Shown: in pieces, positions 1 through 5,393 of the stretch
Layout of the letters: each line of letters begins with the position of its first letter
Position numbering within the stretch: the stretch's first letter is position 1
Source: an uncultured Eubacteriales bacterium
GTDB taxonomy: Bacteria; Bacillota; Clostridia; Lachnospirales; Bianqueaceae
Direction: 5' to 3'
NCBI GenBank assembly: GCA_900322165.1
Contig: ONYR01000383.1
Coordinates: 1 to 10,984 of the forward strand
Length of the DNA: 10,984 nucleotides
The notes under the pieces: model-generated
The model's database searches: none
What the model saw: only the letters and a program-made list of their open reading frames with translations
Told to the model about the DNA's origin: nothing
Made by a program: the position numbers and the translations under genes

Positions 1-135
1 AAAAGTCCTTGTATTTCATTCCTCCATCCTCCCCATGTATTCTTTTTGAACTCTATCTTATTTTGCCGTATATGTCAAACCTTTCTCTGCGGCTGTCAAT
101 TCACACGCAAAAACCGACAGTTTACCGTTTGTGCG

Positions 136-163
136 TTGACAGTGCTTCCCGAAATGATATGGT
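136..163 (+). promoter_or_regulatory. Probable sigma-A promoter of the solute-binding lipoprotein gene
   Basis: A perfect -35 box TTGACA (136-141) is followed after 16 bp by TATGGT (158-163). The bases TGA directly before the -10 give an extended -10 (TGN). The start codon is 88 bp downstream, leaving a fairly long untranslated leader. The weak -10 match keeps this tentative. Nothing else that looks like a gene is visible in positions 1-251. Confidence 0.45.
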
Positions 164-251
164 CAACTTATCATTTTATACGCTTAATCTTCTAACTCAA
201 AGCTGTATCCTCACCGTACTTGTTTTCCGCTAAAAGAAAGGAGACCCCATC

Positions 252-1640
252 ATGAAACGCTTCCTCGCACTCTTTTTGGTTCTTTCTTTATTATTGATGT
301 CCGGCTGCTCCTCGGTCAATACGGACGGCGAGAGCTCCGCCGCGGAGACCTCTGCCTCTCAAAACGAAACGTCACAGACGAACTCTTCCGGAGGGGCTTC
401 TTCCGAAGAATCGTCCGAAACCTCCACGGTAACCGACGACGATCCGGCCATCAAGGTTTGGTATGTCGCCGGCTCCGGAGCAACGAAATATCAGCTTGAC
501 GCAGCGATGAGCGCGCTATCCGAAGAGATGACATTTGCGATCACGGAGTTTGCCAGCTATGATGAGATGGAAGCCGCCATCACCGCAGAAGGCCTTCCGG
601 ACTTGCTGCTTCTTGATGAAGCCTATGCCACCAGCAGTATTCATCTGCGCGAGCTGGCTGCAGACTACCGCATTGCCGACCTTACTCCGTTCATCGAGGC
701 TGAACGTGAGGCTGGCACGCTGGCAGACAAGGACTATTTTGCCGGGACCTTCTACGCCGGCGAAATGAACGGCGGTGTTTTCTATCTCCCGCTGTCGCTC
801 AAAACCTATTTCGGCGTCACCTCCGCTGAACATTATGAAAAAAGCGTCCTCGGCGATCTTCCCGAAAACTATACGCTGACCGAACTTGTCGAGGCCTTTC
901 AAACCGAAAAACAGTTGATGGGCGATGAATATATCATCACCTTCCCGATGTGGATCTCGGCCCCGTCGCTTGAGTATCTCGGCGCGGAACTCCTGATTGA
1001 AACCGGCGCGATTGCTTTTGATCCTGCGACCGGCGAGATGATCATAGACGAGGCCGGCGCAGCGGCGGTTCAGGATTATATGAATCTTCTGGCTATGGAT
1101 CTTCCGCAGGTTTCTCAACTCCCGCACACCGATGCGTTCGACGCGCTGTATGATCTTCATTTCATGGTCGCCTCGAACATGAACCTCCCGCACCAGATCC
1201 GCTACTGGCAAAGCGCTTATTCAGAGCTCTTGGACGTTGCGATGAAGCCCGTCTTCTTCCCCAGCTGCACCACGCCGGAATCGTACGGCGCGATGGCCAG
1301 CCTCATCGGGGCGATCGGTTCGACCACGCTCGAGAAGGGCGAGCTTGCCTACAGACTCATGCGTACGATGATGGATGTGCCGTCTTCGACTTGGACGAAC
1401 ATTAACATCGGCGACGCGCCGAACATCATTGGTCCGGTCAGCAAAGTGGTTTTCAAGGAGGAGCTTCAGCAGCTCACCGACAATTACGGTGCGAATTACC
1501 TGCTTCAGTTCAGCCGCTTCAAGAGACTGGCGCTCGGTGACGAGGAGAGAGCTGTGCTTGAGGACTGGGCGGAGAAGGTACAGGTGAGGCCGATGGTTGA
1601 AAATAAACTATTAGAATTCGCAAGCAACATTAAATCATAA
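252..1640 (+). CDS. Solute-binding lipoprotein (ABC-transporter type), orphan
   Basis: The 462-residue product starts with a lipoprotein signal peptide: K2-R3, a leucine-rich hydrophobic core (4-16), then a lipobox MSGC with the lipidated cysteine at position 19. Residues 20-65 are a Ser/Thr/Glu/Ala-rich low-complexity tether, typical of Gram-positive surface lipoproteins. The rest has the look of a family 1 extracellular solute-binding protein: an early strand (IKVWYV), a PDLLLLD segment, the GVFYLPLSL hinge-like segment and alpha-helical C-terminal repeats. Length fits the family (400-550). The start is set by AGGAG at 239-243, 8 nt upstream of ATG. No permease or ATPase gene lies in the window, so the transporter partner would be encoded elsewhere or the protein acts as a sensor accessory. 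The ligand cannot be predicted, although sugars or oligosaccharides are common for this family. Confidence 0.75.
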   Translation: MKRFLALFLVLSLLLMSGCSSVNTDGESSAAETSASQNETSQTNSSGGASSEESSETSTVTDDDPAIKVWYVAGSGATKYQLDAAMSALSEEMTFAITEFASYDEMEAAITAEGLPDLLLLDEAYATSSIHLRELAADYRIADLTPFIEAEREAGTLADKDYFAGTFYAGEMNGGVFYLPLSLKTYFGVTSAEHYEKSVLGDLPENYTLTELVEAFQTEKQLMGDEYIITFPMWISAPSLEYLGAELLIETGAIAFDPATGEMIIDEAGAAAVQDYMNLLAMDLPQVSQLPHTDAFDALYDLHFMVASNMNLPHQIRYWQSAYSELLDVAMKPVFFPSCTTPESYGAMASLIGAIGSTTLEKGELAYRLMRTMMDVPSSTWTNINIGDAPNIIGPVSKVVFKEELQQLTDNYGANYLLQFSRFKRLALGDEERAVLEDWAEKVQVRPMVENKLLEFASNIKS

Positions 1641-1732
1641 AGTTGCGGCAGAATACCCACGGACCTATCGTTTCAAAATGCCTCAAAAACCTCGCCCTGT
1701 TTCAAGAACAATTCAAGAATCAGATTACACAA

Positions 1733-1750
1733 ATTTTACACCCGTAAAAT
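1733..1750. repeat. Perfect inverted repeat ATTTTAC-N4-GTAAAAT
   Basis: Seven-base arms at 1733-1739 and 1744-1750 flank ACCC. It lies in the 219-bp gap between the lipoprotein gene and the next gene, about 50 bp upstream of the next promoter. No T-tract follows, so it is a poor terminator. An operator or an mRNA hairpin is possible. Confidence 0.5.
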
Positions 1751-1799
1751 ATACAAAATTAACGCAATTTACAAACAAATTTAACGCGAACTCCGTTTG

Positions 1800-1829
1800 T
1801 TGACAAAGCGCAATTCTTTATCATATAAT
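1800..1829 (+). promoter_or_regulatory. Near-consensus sigma-A promoter
   Basis: TTGACA (1800-1805) and TATAAT (1824-1829), both perfect matches, are separated by 18 bp. The ATG of the downstream gene is 31 bp past the -10, with an AGGAG ribosome binding site at 1844-1848. This is the strongest promoter in the window, implying high basal transcription unless it is repressed. Confidence 0.85.
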
Positions 1830-1859
1830 TAAACAAATCACAAAGGAGATAAACGAGCC

Positions 1860-2264
1860 ATGAGCGCATTAAGCGGTTTTTGGGTATTTGATTTTAACGA
1901 AGGTTTCCCTTACGCCAGCATCACAAGAAACGGCATCACTTTCAACAAGGGAGTTGTTTTAAAGTTAGGCAGCCCCGCATATGTTCTTCTTCTAGTCAAT
2001 CCAGCCACGCAGCAGATAGCTTTACAGTCTTGTGATAAAGATACGCCTAGGTCTGTTCCTTTTTTAAAGGAAGACCGCAAGCGGCGCGATGTTTTGTCTG
2101 TCAGATGGAATGGAAAAGACTTGTTGAATACCATCTCAGAAATCACGAACTGGGATTTAGGTAAAGACGCATATAGGGTCGACGGAAAGATGCTTCCCGA
2201 AGAACATGCAATGATCTTTAATTTAACGGATGCTGTTCTTCTTGGAGAAACGTCCAACAAGTAA
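1860..2264 (+). CDS. Small conserved hypothetical protein, 134 aa
   Basis: I do not recognise a named family. The sequence reads like a family of small Clostridia proteins that I recall only as hypotheticals. It is a soluble protein with no signal peptide or membrane segment. Residues 1-70 look beta-rich: aromatic GFWVFDFNEGFPYASI, then NGITFNKGVVLKLG, then YVLLLVNPATQQIALQSCDKD. Residues 80-134 alternate charged and hydrophobic segments (WNGKDLLNTISEITNWDLGKDAYRVDG), with a conserved-looking AMIFNL near the end. It is monocistronic, with a near-consensus promoter upstream and a hairpin terminator two bases after the stop codon. AGGAG at 1844-1848, 11 nt before ATG, supports this start. Its strong isolated expression unit suggests a housekeeping or regulatory role, but the function is unknown. 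Confidence 0.75.
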   Translation: MSALSGFWVFDFNEGFPYASITRNGITFNKGVVLKLGSPAYVLLLVNPATQQIALQSCDKDTPRSVPFLKEDRKRRDVLSVRWNGKDLLNTISEITNWDLGKDAYRVDGKMLPEEHAMIFNLTDAVLLGETSNK

Positions 2265-2265
2265 A

Positions 2266-2299
2266 AAAGACCACTCAGGCGGCAACCCGAGTGGTCTTT
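2266..2299 (+). terminator. Intrinsic terminator, probably bidirectional
   Basis: A perfect 11-bp stem AAAGACCACTC (2266-2276) pairs with GAGTGGTCTTT (2289-2299) around a 12-nt loop. It starts two bases after the stop codon of the preceding gene. The T-run after the stem is short on the plus strand (TCTTTA) and longer on the minus strand (six T), so it may also stop transcription coming the other way. It insulates the four-gene operon downstream. Confidence 0.85.
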
Positions 2300-2300
2300 A

Positions 2301-2610
2301 TGAAAAGCACGAGGCAAACAAAACCGGTCGTTACTTTTCTGAGCATTAATAGAATAAACGATTTGCCTCCGCGTTTCAATCCTATCCGCAAATTTGTTTG
2401 CGATTAATCTATTATTGGAGGTGTTTCACATGTACTCGTCTTCTTAATTCATTGTTTTCATCTGTTATTTGCATGATGGTCGCCGGTTTCCGTCATGTGC
2501 TCGCGCTTAATTGCGTCGTTTGCACATGGGTATACTGCGACCTTTTTCGTAGTATATCCTCCAAAGATAGGACATTGTTCAATAAACTTGTCCTTACCTG
2601 AATTCAGTAC
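2301..2610 (+). other. Gene-free leader with several potential RNA hairpins
   Basis: This AT-rich stretch before the DUF4417 operon has no convincing protein gene. Potential stems by inspection: 2311-2318 with 2362-2369 (8 bp); 2347-2353 with 2408-2414 (7 bp); 2387-2392 with 2397-2402 (6 bp); 2472-2479 with 2490-2497 (8 bp, one G-U); 2528-2539 with 2548-2559 (12 bp, two G-U); and 2569-2574 with 2589-2594 (6 bp). The Shine-Dalgarno TTGGAGG at 2415-2421 is fully complementary to CCTCCAA at 2558-2564. A 10-bp palindrome CTGAATTCAG sits at 2598-2607. I could not match it to a known riboswitch, T-box, SRP, tmRNA or RNase P RNA. It may be a cis-regulatory leader or an unrecognised ncRNA. No clear promoter is visible. 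Confidence 0.4.
2430..2447 (+). CDS. Possible leader mini-ORF (Met-Tyr-Ser-Ser-Ser)
   Basis: An ATG at 2430 is preceded by a perfect GGAGG (2417-2421) at an ideal 8-nt spacing, and the frame stops after five codons (ATG TAC TCG TCT TCT TAA). Ribosome binding sites this good are uncommon by chance in a non-coding gap. Three consecutive serine codons followed by hairpins could in principle act as a translational attenuator for the operon 180 bp downstream, but no terminator hairpin with a T-run follows. The site may also be accidental. Confidence 0.25.
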   Translation: MYSSS

Positions 2611-2628
2611 AAATAAAGGAGGAATTCT

Positions 2629-3294
2629 ATGATCACCACGCTTCAGGATCTTTTAGTCATCGTTAACAGGTATTATGAAATACTAAATGGACATTTTAAT
2701 TTTGACTCAAACGGCTGGCCACTCTTCAAAAATAATGATTTTTTGACAGAATGGCCTCAAGATGTCATAACATATGACAATCGAAATAGTTCGATAATAA
2801 CAAGTCCCAAAAAGGAAGTGGTGCTATGTTTCTTTGCTGGCGATAAACAAAACTATCGTCGCTTTGAAGGGCTTGAAAGGGACATGAAAACATATCACCT
2901 GTATAAGGCAGTTGCAATCCCCGACATTACATTAACACAAGATATGGATATTGAATTGCAAAATTTGATCATGTTGGCTAATCAACTATTTGCTGCGGTA
3001 TTGGTTTATCATGATATTAAAATTGTTTTCAACACTCGAAGCCCTAGTAGTGCTACCAATAACAATTTCATTCAAGTTCCCAGAAACATAATGTGTATAT
3101 CTGGATTTCTTGGTTGCAAAAACAGTTCTGTTCTAGCTACCAGATATGTGAATAAAATTTTAACCTTGATGCCCAACAAACTAATCATTTACGGGAAACA
3201 CGATCCCTATGTGGACGCTCAACTCGATACTTTAGGCATCTCATATCGCTACTATGATGACTTTCATAGCAGAAGCAAAAGGAGGGAAAAATAA
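2629..3294 (+). CDS. DUF4417-like protein, first gene of AT-rich operon
   Basis: The 221-residue protein resembles the DUF4417 family (phage, plasmid and bacterial proteins of unknown function). From memory of that family, the matching blocks are VVLCFFAGD (64-72), AIPDITLTQDMDIELQN (96-112, the PD-hydrophobic-S/T-x-x-x-DM block), DIKIVFNTR (129-137), ISGFLGCKN (157-165) and the terminal LMPNKLIIYGK (180-190). Residues 1-60 are less familiar and the C-terminus is basic (HSRSKRREK). No signal peptide or membrane span is seen. AAAGGAGG at 2615-2622 sits 6 nt before ATG. Its stop codon overlaps the next start (TAATG, 3292-3296), so translation is probably coupled. The domain's biochemical role is not known. 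Here it is linked to what looks like a toxin-immunity pair, and it could be an accessory to it. Composition is AT-rich relative to the flanking GC-rich genes, suggesting transfer. Confidence 0.65.
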   Translation: MITTLQDLLVIVNRYYEILNGHFNFDSNGWPLFKNNDFLTEWPQDVITYDNRNSSIITSPKKEVVLCFFAGDKQNYRRFEGLERDMKTYHLYKAVAIPDITLTQDMDIELQNLIMLANQLFAAVLVYHDIKIVFNTRSPSSATNNNFIQVPRNIMCISGFLGCKNSSVLATRYVNKILTLMPNKLIIYGKHDPYVDAQLDTLGISYRYYDDFHSRSKRREK

Positions 3295-3680
3295 TGTCAG
3301 ATTACAAACAGGCTTATTCTGATATTTCAAAAGATTACATAGAGAACATCGTTCCTTCGAACCCAATAGATCAAGCACGATACGATCGAAGTAAAGCACG
3401 TGAAGCCTTGTATAATGAAAACTGGATGAAACAAAAAGTCAATCTTAATGAGATTGTCGACAAATTTGTCCCCTTTTTAGAAGGATTTGTATCAGAACGA
3501 TCCGAAGGTGGTGTAAAATACAACTTTGAGGGAGAACGATATATCGTAAAATGTGACAAGGTTGCTGGATACCTTCGTATCTATGACAAGACTGCAAAAT
3601 CTTATTGTCTGCTCGATGGTACTCCGAGCAAAGATAATTTACTCACACACTTTAAAATCAAACGTCGGGAGGAAATGTAA
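3294..3680 (+). CDS. Putative solitary polymorphic-toxin C-terminal module, 128 aa
   Basis: Residues 1-65 are charged and mostly helical (DYKQAYSDISKDYIENIVPS, then KAREALYNENWMKQKVNLNEIV). Residues 66-128 look like a compact beta-rich domain ending in THFKIKRREEM (118-128). I associate that ending, preceded by a GYLRIYDKTAK...LLDGTPS stretch (92-112), with C-terminal tips of polymorphic or LXG-type toxins in Firmicutes. This is memory-based, not searched. The conserved-looking His119 and the basic tail would suit a nuclease, but no catalytic set can be assigned. There is no delivery domain (no LXG, RHS, MuF or signal peptide), so the module is either an orphan toxin tip or acts inside the producing cell. 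It starts in the stop codon of the DUF4417-like gene with GGAGGG 7 nt upstream. The putative immunity gene follows after one base. Confidence 0.5.
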   Translation: MSDYKQAYSDISKDYIENIVPSNPIDQARYDRSKAREALYNENWMKQKVNLNEIVDKFVPFLEGFVSERSEGGVKYNFEGERYIVKCDKVAGYLRIYDKTAKSYCLLDGTPSKDNLLTHFKIKRREEM

Positions 3681-3681
3681 C

Positions 3682-4029
3682 ATGTGTATTCGTGTAGCAC
3701 TTGATCAAAGCTCGGTTCATTATAATGAGCCTGTAAGTCTTTCTTACATTGACGGCAAAAACATCGAAGAATACTATTTCGACAACGAAACTGCCCAAGC
3801 TCTAGAAACAGATGGATTCTTGACAGCAATGTGGGCTAAACTTGATGCCGTATTTGACTGGGGGGACTGTGATTTTTTCCCCCCAGAAAAGTGTGCTATA
3901 TTCAAACAGTGGCTGTCTGAACGTCTCTGCCGAGATACAAATCCTGTCATACGGCCAGTTTATGAGACAATGTTGGATTTTGCAAATAAAGCATTAGCAA
4001 ATGAAACTGGTATTTCCTTTGACTTCTGA
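3682..4029 (+). CDS. Putative immunity protein for the adjacent toxin-like module, 115 aa
   Basis: The small soluble acidic protein has an N-terminal beta segment (CIRVALDQSSVHYNEPVSLSY), the motif DWGDCDFFPPEKC (59-71), then two helices (AIFKQWLSERL; PVYETMLDFANKALANETGISFDF). The acidic DxxDxxxFxPxxC core followed by amphipathic helices resembles immunity proteins beside polymorphic toxins. The family name is not recalled. Its position directly after the toxin-like gene (1-nt gap) is the classic toxin-immunity order. The start is ATG 3682 with GGGAGG at 3667-3672, 9 nt upstream. Upstream in-frame codons overlap the toxin-like gene and lack a ribosome binding site. Oddly, the DWGDCDFFPPE stretch is encoded by runs of six G, six T and six C that form a 9-bp perfect hairpin (3858-3886). 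Confidence 0.5.
   Translation: MCIRVALDQSSVHYNEPVSLSYIDGKNIEEYYFDNETAQALETDGFLTAMWAKLDAVFDWGDCDFFPPEKCAIFKQWLSERLCRDTNPVIRPVYETMLDFANKALANETGISFDF
3858..3886 (+). repeat. Strong intragenic hairpin with G6, T6 and C6 runs
   Basis: CTGGGGGGA (3858-3866) is perfectly complementary to TCCCCCCAG (3878-3886), with an 11-nt loop. It lies inside the putative immunity gene and is far more GC-rich than its surroundings. No T-run follows the stem, so it is not a classical terminator. Confidence 0.7.
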
Positions 4030-4039
4030 GGAACTATTC

Positions 4040-4471
4040 ATGAAATCAACCTATCAACTATTAAACATCGATCTCGTTAATGTTCCAATTCCAACAGTAA
4101 TCCCGCGAATTGTCTATGAGTCTGAAGCACAAGAATTGTGGGATCTTCATGAAGATTACAATCTCTTCGATTTACCAATATGCAAACGTAAAGTCACCGT
4201 TAGTAGTCTTCTCTCCTCGCTCTCTTTTTCAAAACACTATGCTGAAATAAGCAATCTTGTAAAATGTAAAGAAATAGTCATTGTTTTGGACTATCACTCA
4301 CCTTCACAAATTGCTTGTAAATTATATGTAAAAAGAGTACTTCAAATTATTTATCTCTTTTCTAAGCGTTATCCGTCCATTGCCTTCTCTATTGCAACAG
4401 ATGATGAGAAACTGCTATATGAAGTATTTCTGTTTTACAAAACCATTCAGTCAAATATCTCTGGCAAATAA
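4040..4471 (+). CDS. Hypothetical protein, 143 aa, last gene of the AT-rich operon
   Basis: I do not recognise this family. The start is ATG 4040, with GAGG at 4028-4031 overlapping the previous stop codon, 8 nt upstream. An earlier in-frame ATG (4001) would overlap the preceding gene and lacks a site. The product is soluble. It has a proline-bearing N-terminus (NVPIPTVIPRIVYES), an acidic middle (ELWDLHEDYNLFDLP), a hydrophobic strand-like EIVIVLDYHSP (78-88), a helix (LYVKRVLQIIYLFSKRY) and a strand (SIAFSIATDDEK). The spacing of hydrophobic strands hints at an alpha/beta fold. Its place after a toxin/immunity-like pair would fit a second immunity or accessory protein, but nothing in the sequence proves that. 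The last eight codons lie on top of the 3' end of the convergent esterase gene, so the natural C-terminus may have been altered at an insertion junction. Confidence 0.55.
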   Translation: MKSTYQLLNIDLVNVPIPTVIPRIVYESEAQELWDLHEDYNLFDLPICKRKVTVSSLLSSLSFSKHYAEISNLVKCKEIVIVLDYHSPSQIACKLYVKRVLQIIYLFSKRYPSIAFSIATDDEKLLYEVFLFYKTIQSNISGK

Positions 4472-5367
4472 TTCCACACATGGTGGTACACCTCTTCGTA
4501 AGCGTGCACCGCGTCTTCTTTTATCACATAATTCATGTTACCGCGGCCGACCTCGTCCCGGTAATCAAAGACGTCCGTCAGCTGTTTCATCGCCTCGACC
4601 TGCGGGGTGAGGTTGTGTACCGCGATGTCCTTGTCGCCGGTCGCGATCAGGAGCTTGAAATCATCCTTGTCAAAGCCATACTTCTTCACGGTGTCAGCGA
4701 GCAGCTGGGCCGTTTCCTTGGAGTAATCCGCTCCGCCCTTCGGAGCCACGGCCCAACAGTCACCCGAAAGCGGCAGGAACGTTCCGAAAATGTCAAGGTG
4801 CTCCGTGAACGCCCACCAGGTCGTGCAGCCGCCCATCGAGAATCCTCCGATCGCGCGGTGACGGCGGGAACGCTGTAATGTCCCCTTTAAGGTTTCCCTT
4901 TCATGCTGCGCGTCATTGGCCAACGTATGGCCACCACCTTCCGCATTCAGCTCGGCAAACGTATGAAACCTCCTTTCCACCGCCGGAATGACGCACTCCT
5001 CCAGCTCCTTCTGGAAGTTCCGAACCTGTTTGTTCTCCGCCTCTGCATCGATCCCGCGAGTCCGATGCTGCGAAGGGATCCAACTGTAGAAGCACGGGAA
5101 CACGGCAATGAAGGGATCGCAAAGCCCTTCAGCGAACGCCTGGTCAAAGACATTTTTGATCTGCGAGCAATCAAGCCACGCATCCGCGTTGCCTCCGCCC
5201 CCGTGGATCAGGTACAAAATGTTGTACGGCTTCTTCTCATCATACCCGTAAGGCAGGTAGACGTTCGCGTACTTTGTCCACGTTTTTCCCTGATAATCCG
5301 GCGCCTCATATTCGACACGCTCGATGCGCCCACGGAAATCGATGTCCTTCCACTTGTGCAGTTTCAT
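4447..5367 (-). CDS. CE1-type carbohydrate esterase (feruloyl/acetyl esterase-like), cytoplasmic
   Basis: The 306-residue alpha/beta-hydrolase starts with TWTKYANVYLPYGYDEKKPYN and the LIHGGGGNADAW oxyanion segment (residues 50-65). The nucleophile elbow GGFSMGG gives Ser177. The acid is Asp245 or Asp247 in ATGDKDIA, and His288 in EDAVHAYEEVYHHVW completes the triad. This matches esterase-D-like CE1 enzymes fused to or beside xylanases, which remove acetyl or feruloyl groups from hemicellulose side chains. There is no signal peptide, so it should act on imported oligosaccharides in the cytoplasm. It starts 26 bp after the GH2 gene, with GGAGG 7 nt before ATG, and is almost certainly co-transcribed with it. 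Residues 140-165 (NAEGGGHTLANDAQHERETL) are an insertion-like polar stretch. Substrate is inferred only from the family and the GH2 neighbour. Confidence 0.8.
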   Translation of the reverse strand: MKLHKWKDIDFRGRIERVEYEAPDYQGKTWTKYANVYLPYGYDEKKPYNILYLIHGGGGNADAWLDCSQIKNVFDQAFAEGLCDPFIAVFPCFYSWIPSQHRTRGIDAEAENKQVRNFQKELEECVIPAVERRFHTFAELNAEGGGHTLANDAQHERETLKGTLQRSRRHRAIGGFSMGGCTTWWAFTEHLDIFGTFLPLSGDCWAVAPKGGADYSKETAQLLADTVKKYGFDKDDFKLLIATGDKDIAVHNLTPQVEAMKQLTDVFDYRDEVGRGNMNYVIKEDAVHAYEEVYHHVWNYLPEIFD

Positions 5368-5393
5368 TTCTCTTCCTCCGTTTTCATAAAGTC

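Noticed and set aside
9..233. 74-codon frame before the lipoprotein gene
   Set aside because: It lacks a Shine-Dalgarno, has unusual composition and overlaps the likely promoter at 136-163.
516..1211. 231-codon open frame on the minus strand
   Set aside because: Shadow of the solute-binding lipoprotein gene. There is no ribosome binding site and no recognisable domain.
2417..2562. Known riboswitch or retron RNA in the leader
   Set aside because: I found no T-box GGTACC-type element, no recognisable riboswitch core, and no reverse transcriptase gene in the window.
2398..2601. 67-codon frame in the structured leader, Cys- and Leu-rich
   Set aside because: It begins at TTG without a ribosome binding site. 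Its internal ATG pair at 2473 also lacks one. The region is better explained as structured leader.
3553..3681. Longer N-terminus for the immunity-like protein
   Set aside because: The extra 43 codons overlap the toxin-like gene in another frame, and the good GGGAGG site points to ATG 3682.
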